Source: a virus
Virus record (IMG/VR): IMGVR_UViG_3300028025_000130
Coordinates: 1-24,148 of that record
Direction: 5' to 3' (one strand)
DNA length: 24,148 bases
The notes under the pieces were generated by a model. That model ran no database searches. It saw nothing but the letters and a program-made list of their open reading frames with translations, and was not told the origin of the DNA. A program made the position numbers and the translations under genes. Shown here in pieces: positions 7,703 to 14,517 of this stretch; the stretch's first letter is position 1, and the number at the start of each line of letters is the position of its first letter.

Positions 7703-8089
7703 ATGGCAGCAATGAGCAACTACTTGGAGACAGCATTGGTCAATGCTGTTTTGCGCAACACTTCGTACACAAGCCCAACGACTGTGTACGTTGGTTTGTT
7801 TACGTCTGACCCGACTGATGCTGGTTCAGGCACTGAGGTGTCTGGTGGTTCTTATACGCGCAAGGCTATGGCCTTCAGCTCTCCATCCAACGGTGCAACA
7901 TCCAATAGCTCTGCTGTGGAGTTTGATCAAGCCACTGCTTCTTGGGGAACTGTCACGCACTTTGGTTTGTTTGACGCATCTTCGTCTGGCAACTTGTTGC
8001 TGCATGGGGCTTTGACTACATCCAAGACTATTGATAACGGCGATGTATTCAAGTTCGCAACTTCTGCTCTGACTGCAACCTTCGCATAA
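7703..8089 (+). CDS. Gp80-like small tail-fibre/decoration protein
   Basis: A 128-residue, Ser/Thr/Gly-rich beta protein. SNYLETALVNAVLRNTSYTS followed by TVYVGLFTSDPTDAGSGTE is the recognised opening of a phage family usually annotated as tail-fibre or Gp80-like. The repeated beta strands (YTRKAMAFSSPS, ASWGTVTHFGLFD, GNLLLHGAL) and final FKFATSALTATF fit that family from end to end. The product is presumably a virion component near the tail or fibre attachment. ATG at 7703 is six bases after the adaptor stop; a second in-frame ATG at 7712 gives the family's usual MSNYLE start and could be the true one. The exact place in the virion is unknown. Confidence 0.7.
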   Translation: MAAMSNYLETALVNAVLRNTSYTSPTTVYVGLFTSDPTDAGSGTEVSGGSYTRKAMAFSSPSNGATSNSSAVEFDQATASWGTVTHFGLFDASSSGNLLLHGALTTSKTIDNGDVFKFATSALTATFA

Positions 8090-8091
8090 AT

Positions 8092-9918
8092 ATGTCCACC
8101 ATCGTCACACGCTCTGGCAAGGGTTCTCCTCTGACTCATGTCGAGGTGGACGCAAACTTCACCAACCTGAACAGCGACAAGACTGAGAACGCAACTGCTG
8201 CCATCACAGGCGGTACGATCAACGGCGCTACAGTAGGCGCTACAACCCCTGCTGCTGGTACGTTTACTACGTTGACTGCTACTGGCACATCTTCATTTGG
8301 TACTGGTTCTGCTGCCTATTGGTCTGCCATTGGTGGTTCTGCTCCAAACTTGCGTTCTACTGCTGGTGGAACAATTGATATTGGTGGTTCTAACAACCTT
8401 TCAATTCGCACCAACACAACAGCAGAACAACTTCGTGTCTCCCACACAGCCTCCGCAGTCAACTATGTTCAAGTAACAGGTGCTGCTACTGGTGGTTCGC
8501 CTACGATCAGCGCACAAGGTAGCGACTCAAACCCAAACATTACATTACAAAGCAAGGGAACAGGCAACGTAGTTTTAATGGACGGCGGCGGTAATACTGG
8601 TGTTCGTTTATTACGCGCTGTTGCATCTGGGGATACGTTTGTAGACGTTCAGCGTTTAGTTGGCGGTGTCTCTTTTACTGCGGCAAGTAGCGTCACAAAC
8701 GGCGCTTTAGTATTCCAAAGCAAAGGCACAGGAGCCATTGACCTAGCAGCAGGTTCAAGCGGTGTGAACATTAGTAACGGTGGTACTGTTACTGCTATTA
8801 CTCGGACTGCAACGGGCGGTAGCTACACTAGCATTCCAAGCGTTGCGATTACCGCGCCTACAACTGCGGGTGGCGTACAAGCAACTGCAACAGCAACAAT
8901 GTTTGCCGCCTCTGCGACTGTGCAATCTGGCGGGACAGGCTACACGGTTAATGATGTTTTAACTGTTGTTGGTGGGACTTTTTCATCCGCTGCAACATTT
9001 ACTGTTTCTGCTGTGAGTGCTGGTGTTGTAACAGCGGTTACTTTGACTTCTGGCGGCACTGCTTACTCAGTGTTACCTACAAACCCTGTGTCAACAACAG
9101 GCGGTACTGGGACAGGCGCTACGTTAAACATTACTGGTTACGGTCTTTCAACAACCTTCACCATAACCAACGCAGGTAGTGGCTACGTAGAACAACCAAC
9201 AGTGACCTTCTCAGGTGGTGGTGGCTCTGGTGCTGCTGCTTATGCAAGTGTTGGAGCTGCAACAACTATTAAGACGCTTTTTGGGACTACTACAAGTGGA
9301 CTTGATTTAGCAACTCCTGCTGGTGCTCAAGTAAGAATTGCTGACATTGGCGATGGCACTAGACCTCTGCAATTAAACGGCGGTTCTGCTAGTGCTACGC
9401 AAATTGCTGGTTTGTTTATGAACACTAGCGGTGCATCTTTAGGATATAGCACCAACACAGGAACTCATGCTTTTTACACTGGTGGTAGAGCAGCAACAGA
9501 ACAAATGCGTGTATCCCACACAGCCTCTGCTGTGAACTACGTACAGGTTACTGGTGCGGCTACTGGTTCATATCCAATTATGTCGTCACAAGGTAGCGAT
9601 TCAACTGTCGGTCTTGGGTTTCAATCAAAATCTGCCAGTATTTTATTTTTTACAAGAACTGGCGTACAACGTTCTTTTAATATTCTTGATTCGGCGTCAA
9701 CAGCAAACTATCTGCAAGTGCAAGGCGCTGCAACAACAGTTGCCCCAACACTTTCAAGCCAAGGCACAGACACAAACATAGACCTAACCCTGACACCAAA
9801 GGGAACAGGTAACGTCAGGTTCGGCACTTACACGGCAAACATGGCCCTGACGATTCAAGGCTACATTGAAATCAAAGACAGTGGCGGTACAACCCGTAGA
9901 CTTGCTGTTATCGCTTAA
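8092..9918 (+). CDS. Repeat-built tail fibre protein
   Basis: A 608-residue, nearly Cys-free, Gly/Thr/Ser/Ala-rich fibre. The N-terminus, GSPLTHVEVDANFTNLNSDK, is a common virion-anchoring start of phage fibres. Repeats of a beta motif (core Y-VQVTGAATG-P-S-QGSD-N then QSKGTGN) occur near residues 116-165, 185-222 (degenerate), 474-520 and 530-580. A middle section (about 235-390) has several GG-GY--P-VTFSGGGGSGA-A type repeats seen in other phage structural proteins. Such repeats usually form trimeric beta-helical shafts. A short C-terminal domain ends in YIEIKDSGGTTRRLAVIA. It heads a run of fibre genes. Receptor specificity cannot be told from sequence. Confidence 0.82.
   Translation: MSTIVTRSGKGSPLTHVEVDANFTNLNSDKTENATAAITGGTINGATVGATTPAAGTFTTLTATGTSSFGTGSAAYWSAIGGSAPNLRSTAGGTIDIGGSNNLSIRTNTTAEQLRVSHTASAVNYVQVTGAATGGSPTISAQGSDSNPNITLQSKGTGNVVLMDGGGNTGVRLLRAVASGDTFVDVQRLVGGVSFTAASSVTNGALVFQSKGTGAIDLAAGSSGVNISNGGTVTAITRTATGGSYTSIPSVAITAPTTAGGVQATATATMFAASATVQSGGTGYTVNDVLTVVGGTFSSAATFTVSAVSAGVVTAVTLTSGGTAYSVLPTNPVSTTGGTGTGATLNITGYGLSTTFTITNAGSGYVEQPTVTFSGGGGSGAAAYASVGAATTIKTLFGTTTSGLDLATPAGAQVRIADIGDGTRPLQLNGGSASATQIAGLFMNTSGASLGYSTNTGTHAFYTGGRAATEQMRVSHTASAVNYVQVTGAATGSYPIMSSQGSDSTVGLGFQSKSASILFFTRTGVQRSFNILDSASTANYLQVQGAATTVAPTLSSQGTDTNIDLTLTPKGTGNVRFGTYTANMALTIQGYIEIKDSGGTTRRLAVIA
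8434..8493 (+). repeat. Fibre repeat, copy 1 core
   Basis: This encodes 20 residues (RVSHTASAVNYVQVTGAATG) that are identical in the copy at 9508-9567. The two DNA copies differ at ten codons, all silently. More diverged members of the same motif lie at about 9680-9820. Confidence 0.9.
9508..9567 (+). repeat. Fibre repeat, copy 2 core
   Basis: Second copy of the fibre repeat core in the 8092 gene. Its protein is identical to that of 8434-8493 over 20 residues, but with ten synonymous codon changes. The flanking parts (Q-GSDS and the QSK that follows) are only partly conserved. Confidence 0.9.
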
Positions 9919-9940
9919 CTTTTTAAAAGGAAACATAAAC

Positions 9941-10210
9941 ATGGCACTCATTAAAGCAATCATGACCGACTATGGCTGCACAGCCGATTATTGGCACATC
10001 GGAGCAGTACAAGAAGACTTCAAAGGCCAAGGTACTGAAGTGACCTTCTACGGCTACGCATCCAAGGAAGCCCGTGACGCAGGTAAGCAACCCTTGAGCG
10101 CAGGTAAGGTGCAGATCGCTGGTAACGAATACGTTGCTGGTGCTGATCGTGCTGCTTTGTACGCAATCATCAAACAAAAGCCTGAGTTTGAAGGCGCAGA
10201 GGACGCTTAA
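9941..10210 (+). CDS. Small hypothetical protein in the tail-fibre cluster
   Basis: An 89-residue protein starting at ATG 9941, with AAAAGG at 9925-9930 as ribosome site. An upstream in-frame start at 9866 would lie inside the fibre gene and is unlikely. The sequence MALIKAIMTDYGCTADYWHI is the opening of a small family found beside tail-fibre genes in related phages. The body alternates strands (QGTEVTFYGYASKEARDAGK, QIAGNEYVAG), ending in a helix and a short acidic tail. It may be a small structural protein or fibre-assembly factor, which is inference from position. Its stop overlaps the next start by one base (TAATG at 10208-10212). Confidence 0.75.
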   Translation: MALIKAIMTDYGCTADYWHIGAVQEDFKGQGTEVTFYGYASKEARDAGKQPLSAGKVQIAGNEYVAGADRAALYAIIKQKPEFEGAEDA

Positions 10211-10824
10211 TGTCCAAATACTCTGACCAGTATGTTCTTTACGGATATTGGGAATACCAATATGCCGAAGGAGATGTACTGGCTTCAGAGGGCAGTGCTT
10301 CTATTGATGCCGTTGTCACAACGGTTGCAAATGGTGGCGTAAATAGAAGCACAGCAAATGCTTCAATCAGCGCAACAGTCACAACAACTGCGCAAGCAAT
10401 CAGGCAAAAGTTAGGTGCATCAGACGTTAGTGCGTCAGCCACTACAACGTCAGCAGCAATCAGGTTAAGGCTGTCTGGCTCGTCCGTCAACGCCACAGCC
10501 ACAACAACATCAGCGGCAAGGATTGTTGCTGGTGGAGCGTCTGCGATCTACGCATACGGCACAGCATCAGCAACTGGCAACTTCACAGCATCAGCCAACG
10601 CTGCCATTTACGGCTACGTCACGACAACAGCCAGAGGCTATCGCTACGGCGAGGAGTGGACGGGCGTTAATGATGTTTCAGAATCTTGGACTAATGTTAG
10701 TGATAACTCACTTACATGGACAGCATCATCAGACACATCAAAGTCGTGGACAGGTATTTCAGATCAATCGAAAACTTGGACTCAGGTCAGCGATAATTCA
10801 TCATCTTGGACACCAGCAGATTAA
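10210..10824 (+). CDS. Repetitive Ser/Thr/Ala-rich virion protein with Trp ladder
   Basis: A 204-residue protein of two repeat types. After an aromatic N-terminus (YSDQYVLYGYWEYQYAEGD), residues about 25-145 carry four or five degenerate units of roughly 22-25 residues around A-ATTTSAAIR-RL. From residue 150 to the end there are five complete ten-residue units plus a partial sixth, each starting with Trp (W150, W160, W170, W180, W190, W200). The consensus is close to WT-VSDNSKS. Both are expected of elongated beta-structured fibre or decoration proteins. It is low in charge and lacks a signal peptide. Similar short Trp-repeat tails occur in small proteins near phage fibres. The TAATG overlap couples it to the preceding gene. 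Function unknown. Confidence 0.75.
   Translation: MSKYSDQYVLYGYWEYQYAEGDVLASEGSASIDAVVTTVANGGVNRSTANASISATVTTTAQAIRQKLGASDVSASATTTSAAIRLRLSGSSVNATATTTSAARIVAGGASAIYAYGTASATGNFTASANAAIYGYVTTTARGYRYGEEWTGVNDVSESWTNVSDNSLTWTASSDTSKSWTGISDQSKTWTQVSDNSSSWTPAD
10657..10821 (+). repeat. 30-bp coding repeat (Trp ladder)
   Basis: TGG codons lie at 10657, 10687, 10717, 10747, 10777 and 10807, exactly 30 bases apart, with five full units and a 15-base sixth. The units have diverged in DNA (mostly in the three residues before Trp and the two after Thr), while W-T and S-D are kept. Confidence 0.92.
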
Positions 10825-10833
10825 GGGCGCATC

Positions 10834-12138
10834 ATGGCAGATACCACCACCACTAACCTATCTTTGACAAAGCCAGAAGTTGGCGCGTCAACAGACACAT
10901 GGGGAACCAAGATCAATGCTGACTTGGACACCATTGATGCGTTGTTTGATGCTGGTCCAATCTTGAAAATTACCAAAGGCGGTACTGGTGGTGCGACTGC
11001 ATCTGCTGCCCGTACAGCTTTAGGTCTTGCCATCGGCACTGATGTACAAGCCTACAACGCTAATCTTCAAGGCGCTACTCAAGGTGGCATCAACGGCTTC
11101 AAGAACCGCCTCATAAATTCCGCAATGGTGATTGACCAGCGTAATGCGGGGGCTAGTGTTGCAACCAGCTCTGGCTCTGATGTATACACATTAGATAGAT
11201 GGGTTGCTGTTTATTCTGCGACAACAAAATACACTGTGCAGCAAAACGCTGGTTCTGTAACACCACCAACAGGTTTTACTAACTATGCTGGTATAACTTC
11301 AACGTCTGCCTATTCAGTTCCTTCAGGCGGATATTTTGCTTATGTCCAGCGTGTTGAGGGCTACAACGTAGCTGATTTAGGTTGGGGTGCTGCTGGTGCT
11401 GCCTCTGTTACTTTGTCTTTTTGGGTTAGGTCAAGCCTGACAGGTACGTTTGGTGGCTCTATAACTAACAACGCTGAAAATAGATCATATCCGTTTAGCT
11501 ACACAATTTCAGCCGCAAATACTTGGGAGCAAAAGTCCGTAACTATTGCTGGCGACACAAGTGGTACATGGCTAACCACAAACGGTACAGGTTTAAAAAT
11601 ATGGCTTGGCTTAGGAGTGGGATCAACATATAGCGGAACTGCTGGTTCATGGGCAGGTGCTAGTTACTTTTCAGCCACAGGCGCAACCAGCGTAGTCGGC
11701 ACAAACGGAGCCACCTTCTACATCACAGGCGTTCAACTAGAAAAAGGCTCAACAGCAACGAGCTTTGACTACCGCCCGTATGGTACTGAGTTGGCTTTGT
11801 GCCAGCGGTATTTTGTTGAGTTGTTTGGCGGTACAAACGCATACCAGTCTATGGGATTAGCTGATACATACAGCACAACTCAAGGTTCTTATGTTTTGTA
11901 TTTGCCTGTGCCAATGAGGACAGCAACGCCTTCGCTTACGACTGTTGGGAATGTGTACCTGCAAAACTTAGGCAACGTAAACATTAGTGCTTTTGCTGGC
12001 CCATACAGTCAAAAAGGCACAATTGTTGAAGGTGACATTACGATGGCAAGTGCTGTAACTGCAAACCAATGCGGGTTTATGCGTTTCAACAACGTCAACA
12101 CTGCCACTGCCAAGTTCAACTTTTCTGCGGAGCTGTAA
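10834..12138 (+). CDS. Receptor-binding-type tail fibre/tailspike-like protein
   Basis: A 434-residue fibre. The N-terminal part ([29 protein letters not shown], then [20 protein letters not shown]) is a widespread phage-fibre anchor/linker. A globular C-terminal domain from about residue 88 starts [20 protein letters not shown], then YTLDRWVAV. It continues with a beta-sandwich of carbohydrate-binding-module style ([34 protein letters not shown]) and ends [20 protein letters not shown], then [11 protein letters not shown]. This module is found on many phage fibres and is likely to bind the host surface. No catalytic residues for a depolymerase are evident. The ATG at 10834 is preceded by AAGGG. 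The fibre receptor is unknown. Confidence 0.85.
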   Translation: MADTTTTNLSLTKPEVGASTDTWGTKINADLDTIDALFDAGPILKITKGGTGGATASAARTALGLAIGTDVQAYNANLQGATQGGINGFKNRLINSAMVIDQRNAGASVATSSGSDVYTLDRWVAVYSATTKYTVQQNAGSVTPPTGFTNYAGITSTSAYSVPSGGYFAYVQRVEGYNVADLGWGAAGAASVTLSFWVRSSLTGTFGGSITNNAENRSYPFSYTISAANTWEQKSVTIAGDTSGTWLTTNGTGLKIWLGLGVGSTYSGTAGSWAGASYFSATGATSVVGTNGATFYITGVQLEKGSTATSFDYRPYGTELALCQRYFVELFGGTNAYQSMGLADTYSTTQGSYVLYLPVPMRTATPSLTTVGNVYLQNLGNVNISAFAGPYSQKGTIVEGDITMASAVTANQCGFMRFNNVNTATAKFNFSAEL

Positions 12139-12297
12139 ATGTATAAGTTAATCAACACACGTAGCGGTGAAGCTGTCATTCGATTCAATGCTGATGGTTC
12201 AACAACGTCATTTGCAAAAAGCGAAGACAACACAGACTACCAAGCCTATTTGAAATGGCTGGAAGAAGGCAACACGCCAGAGGCAGCAGATGAGTGA
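12139..12297 (+). CDS. Short fibre-adjacent protein (52 residues)
   Basis: A 52-residue ORF starting at the ATG directly after the fibre stop (TAAATG). It ends in TGA at 12295-12297, eight bases into the next gene. The protein begins MYKLINTRSGEAVIRFNADG and has DYQAYLKWLEEGNTPE near the end. Small proteins with this Y--YL-W---GN-P-P ending are common right after fibre genes in many phages and prophages, and some are annotated as XkdW-like. The spacing and protein pattern support a real gene despite its size. It may help fibre folding or attachment, which is inference. Confidence 0.75.
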   Translation: MYKLINTRSGEAVIRFNADGSTTSFAKSEDNTDYQAYLKWLEEGNTPEAADE

Positions 12298-12508
12298 CAC
12301 GCACGAACTAGCGACAGAGACAGACAAGAAATTGGCTGTGCATGAGGCTGTCTGCGCTCAACGCTATGAGGGCATCCAAAAGCGATTTGACGATGGCTCC
12401 AAGCGTATGCAACGCATTGAGTACATCTTGTATCTAATCGCTGGTATGACTTTGCTTGGCTCAAATCAAGGTGCTGAATTGTTGATGAAGTTATTTGTTA
12501 GGGGATAA
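12290..12508 (+). CDS. Small membrane protein, XhlA/holin-like
   Basis: A 72-residue protein with a charged helical N-terminus (HELATETDKKLAVHEAVCAQ, then RYEGIQKRFDDGSKRMQRIE). One hydrophobic segment follows, YILYLIAGMTLLG, at about residues 45-57, with a short second hydrophobic stretch at the end. This layout, an amphipathic helix then one membrane span, is that of XhlA-type haemolysin/holin accessory proteins. It overlaps the preceding gene by eight bases and opens the membrane/lysis block, which supports a lysis role. A holin function is possible but unproven because three other small membrane proteins follow. Confidence 0.65.
   Translation: MSDTHELATETDKKLAVHEAVCAQRYEGIQKRFDDGSKRMQRIEYILYLIAGMTLLGSNQGAELLMKLFVRG
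12500..12504 (+). promoter_or_regulatory. Shine-Dalgarno supporting an ATT start
   Basis: AGGGG at 12500-12504 lies six bases before ATT at 12511-12513. The first in-frame ATG of the same gene, at 12535, is preceded by a pyrimidine-rich stretch with no purine site. Confidence 0.6.
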
Positions 12509-12510
12509 CC

Positions 12511-13239
12511 ATTGACCCAATATCTCTTCTCCTTATGGCACAAAGTGCGGTCGGTGCTATCAGGGCTGGTTGTCAAATGCTATCTGAAGGGAAAGCAGAA
12601 ATTGGAAAATTCAAAAAACAAATTGAAGGTGGAGTTGCGGACGCTAAAGCGATCTATGCAGAAGTCACTGGCATCTGGGGATGGATTAAAGGTCTATTGG
12701 GAACGCCTAATAAATCTGCTGGAAGCATTAGTGCCAAGCAAATCGAAGTCTCAAAGCCAACCACCAAAAAAGCCAAGAAAGAGCCAGAGTCAGAACTGAG
12801 TTACGAGGAGTTTCAAGCAAGGGCTGTCCACGAAATCTGCGAAAACTTGAAGATTTACTTTGAGGCCATGAGGCATCTCAAAGCGCACTGCCGAGAACTA
12901 GACGAGCTGGCATTGACCACCGACAAGGTTGCCGATAGTGCGATTGATAGGATTGAGATTCAGTGGCAGATGAATCAGTTGTCAGCTCAGTTGAAGCAAG
13001 CAATGATTTACGGGACACCAGAGTCGTTGGGCTTGGGGTCCATGTACAAGGAATTTTTAAATAAGTACGATGAGATTCTGGAGGGGCAGGAAGTCGCGCG
13101 CGAATTGAAGGCTAAACGAGATCGGGATAACAGATGGCGACTAGAACACCGCAGAGAAATCCTGATCGCCAAGATGACTTACGCAATAGCAGTAGGGATG
13201 GGATTCCTACAAGTGATTGGAATGTATTTCAGTCTATGA
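12511..13239 (+). CDS. Helical protein with C-terminal membrane span, unknown function; probable ATT start
   Basis: The frame is open from 12502. With ATT at 12511 as start, the protein has 242 residues and opens MDPISLLLMAQSAVGAIRAG, a start pattern I associate with several phage proteins. With ATG at 12535 it has 234 residues and no ribosome site. After a first helical segment (residues about 1-65, GIWGWIKGLLG near the end) comes a Lys/Pro-rich linker. A long helical, charged domain with an EFQARAVHEICENLKIYFEA segment follows. The last 25 residues (KMTYAIAVGMGFLQVIGMYF) can span a membrane. It sits between an XhlA-like gene and another small membrane gene, overlapping the latter by ATGA. 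I do not recognise the family; a lysis-associated or virion-membrane role is inferred from context. Confidence 0.65.
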   Translation: MDPISLLLMAQSAVGAIRAGCQMLSEGKAEIGKFKKQIEGGVADAKAIYAEVTGIWGWIKGLLGTPNKSAGSISAKQIEVSKPTTKKAKKEPESELSYEEFQARAVHEICENLKIYFEAMRHLKAHCRELDELALTTDKVADSAIDRIEIQWQMNQLSAQLKQAMIYGTPESLGLGSMYKEFLNKYDEILEGQEVARELKAKRDRDNRWRLEHRREILIAKMTYAIAVGMGFLQVIGMYFSL

Positions 13240-13421
13240 AAGAATTTTGGTTTTGGGTTGCCATCGTCACACTGCTGATCTTCTGCATCATGATGTTGTC
13301 ATTCGTGGTGCTGCACACGGACAAGCAGCTCAAGAAGGTCAACGCGCTGGTCATCAGGCTTGAAGAAAAGGAAAAGAAACGAAATGAAAAGAATCGTACT
13401 GACCCTGCTGATGCTGATTAG
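13236..13421 (+). CDS. Small single-span membrane protein
   Basis: A 61-residue protein starting at ATG 13236, which overlaps the preceding TGA (ATGA). An upstream in-frame start at 13134 lies inside the previous gene and is unlikely. Residues about 3-26 (FWFWVAIVTLLIFCIMMLSF plus VVL) form one strong membrane span, followed by a short charged helix (KQLKKVNALVIRLEEKEKKR) and a mixed tail. The layout, an N-terminal anchor then a coiled coil, fits a small lysis accessory protein or antiholin. The 3' end overlaps the lipoprotein gene by 38 bases. No family recognised. Confidence 0.65.
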   Translation: MKEFWFWVAIVTLLIFCIMMLSFVVLHTDKQLKKVNALVIRLEEKEKKRNEKNRTDPADAD

Positions 13422-13599
13422 CATTGCTGGATGTGAAGATAGGTACAGGTATTATTGCCAAGACCCTAAGAACTTCCCACAAAAGAGATGTCAAAGACCT
13501 GATTGCCTATTCACTCAAGATTGCCCTGATTATTTAGTCGCACCTGTATTGGAGAAACAAATTGCCCAACCAACACCAGCAGCATCGTCTGACCGCTGA
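13384..13599 (+). CDS. Cys-rich phage lipoprotein
   Basis: A 71-residue protein with a clear lipoprotein signal: MKR, a hydrophobic segment (IVLTLLMLISI) and a lipobox ISIAGC with Cys at 17. The mature part (about 55 residues) has four more Cys (25, 36, 41, 47) in RYRYYCQDPKNFPQKRCQRP and what follows, probably two disulphides in the periplasm. ATG 13384 gives a normal signal length and is preferred over the TTG at 13360. Similar small Cys/Pro/Arg-rich lipoproteins occur in other tailed phages of Gram-negative hosts. It is not Rz1, which is nested downstream. It may block superinfection at the outer membrane or help lysis; neither is shown. Confidence 0.75.
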   Translation: MKRIVLTLLMLISIAGCEDRYRYYCQDPKNFPQKRCQRPDCLFTQDCPDYLVAPVLEKQIAQPTPAASSDR

Positions 13600-14059
13600 A
13601 GAACTTGAAGTCAGAACTTGGAGCTTTGTCGTTGTCGTAGTCACGTTCATCTTGGCTGGCATCGTGGCTTTCATGTTGTACAGCTTGGCCTTCGTTACCC
13701 AACCACTCAAGGCTATGGCTCCAATGGACCAAGCCTTTGCCAAAATGCTGAACGACATTGTTCTTTTGGTGGTTGGCGGTATCGGTGGCGTGATGAGCCG
13801 CAAGGGTGTTCAAGCCATTGCTGACAAAGTTACATCTTCACCGAGTCCATCCCCACAGCCCCAAGCCGTAGCACCTAGCACACCTCCAGTGACTACGGCA
13901 GCAGGAGGAATGTTTGACTTTAACTTTGGTGGTTTCAAGAATCCAGAGCTGGACGAAACATGGAGAGCGCCTCCACCACCAACAACACCACCAGACTTCA
14001 TTGACCCGTCAGCAGAAGAAATTGCACATGAACGTGCAGCAGCTAAAGGGGAAGTCTGA
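13562..14059 (+). CDS. Two-span membrane protein, holin candidate
   Basis: A 165-residue protein. The start is TTG at 13562, with GGAG at 13551-13554 seven bases upstream; no early ATG exists. After a polar N-terminus (about 18 residues) comes a very hydrophobic segment WSFVVVVVTFILAGIVAFML. A linker and a second span follow, MLNDIVLLVVGGIGGVMSRK (about 60-80). The rest is a Pro/Ser/Thr-rich, soluble tail with a FDFNFGGFKNP patch. Two spans and a location upstream of Rz and the endolysin make it a candidate holin, though the long tail is unusual for one. The stop overlaps the Rz start (TGATG at 14057-14061). Confidence 0.6.
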   Translation: MPNQHQQHRLTAEELEVRTWSFVVVVVTFILAGIVAFMLYSLAFVTQPLKAMAPMDQAFAKMLNDIVLLVVGGIGGVMSRKGVQAIADKVTSSPSPSPQPQAVAPSTPPVTTAAGGMFDFNFGGFKNPELDETWRAPPPPTTPPDFIDPSAEEIAHERAAAKGEV

Positions 14060-14517
14060 TGGTAAACCCTTGGATGATTATTGGCGTTATCTTCGTGGTT
14101 CTTGGAACGTACAAGTACGGTACGCATGAGGGCTACAAGGAGCGCGATGCAGAGATGCAAGTTGAGATCGCAAGGCTCAATGAGGAATCTCGCGCCAAGG
14201 AGCAAAAGCTCTCTGAAGACTTGAACCAGACATCTTCACAACTGAAAGAGGCAAACGATGTTGTCACCAAAAAACAAACTGATCTTGATGCTGCCATTCG
14301 TTCTGGCAGGGTGCGCTTCGGCTCCTCAAGTTGCGTACAAACCGCCACAAATACCACCCCTGCCAGCGGAAATCAAACCGATGCAAGCGAATCTGACAGA
14401 CAGACTCTCCTCCTTATTGCTCAACTCATCGCAGAAGGAGATCAAGCCATCAACAGACTCAACGCCTGTATCGCGGCCTACAACCAAGTAAGGGACACGA
14501 TCAATGGTCAACGCTGA
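14059..14517 (+). CDS. Rz: i-spanin (Rz-like)
   Basis: A 152-residue inner-membrane spanin. An N-terminal anchor (WMIIGVIFVVLGTYKYG, residues 5-21) is followed by a long coiled coil (YKERDAEMQVEIARLNEESR to about residue 80). A C-terminal helical domain has RFGSSSCVQ and AINRLNACIAAYNQVRD, as in Rz proteins. It would cross the periplasm and pair with the Rz1 lipoprotein to fuse inner and outer membranes at the last step of lysis. Evidence is the fold pattern, plus an Rz1-like lipoprotein in another frame inside it and the endolysin directly after. TGATG overlap with the previous gene; 14-base overlap with the endolysin. Confidence 0.85.
   Translation: MVNPWMIIGVIFVVLGTYKYGTHEGYKERDAEMQVEIARLNEESRAKEQKLSEDLNQTSSQLKEANDVVTKKQTDLDAAIRSGRVRFGSSSCVQTATNTTPASGNQTDASESDRQTLLLIAQLIAEGDQAINRLNACIAAYNQVRDTINGQR
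14258..14491 (+). CDS. Rz1: o-spanin (Rz1-like), nested in Rz
   Basis: A 77-residue protein read in a different frame, wholly inside Rz. It has a signal peptide with lipobox VLAGC (Cys at 19) and a Pro-rich mature start (YKPPQIPPLPAEIKP). Both are typical of Rz1-like outer-membrane lipoproteins, which pair with Rz. Full embedding of Rz1 in Rz is known from lambda-type arrangements. The mature protein has about 59 residues, a usual size. Confidence 0.88.
   Translation: MLSPKNKLILMLPFVLAGCASAPQVAYKPPQIPPLPAEIKPMQANLTDRLSSLLLNSSQKEIKPSTDSTPVSRPTTK

Noticed and set aside
9866-9940. Upstream extension of the 9941 gene
   Set aside because: It lies inside the fibre gene, while ATG 9941 has a good AAAAGG site and a conserved family start.
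10657-10821. 30-base periodicity considered as a CRISPR or iteron array
   Set aside because: The repeat is in frame with conserved codons in a structural protein and has no conserved DNA spacers; it is a protein repeat.
12512-12799. Plus-strand ORF starting TTG at 12512 (95 residues)
   Set aside because: Different frame from the 12511 gene. Its Lys/Ser-rich protein has no pattern, and the overlapping frame gives a longer, more natural protein.
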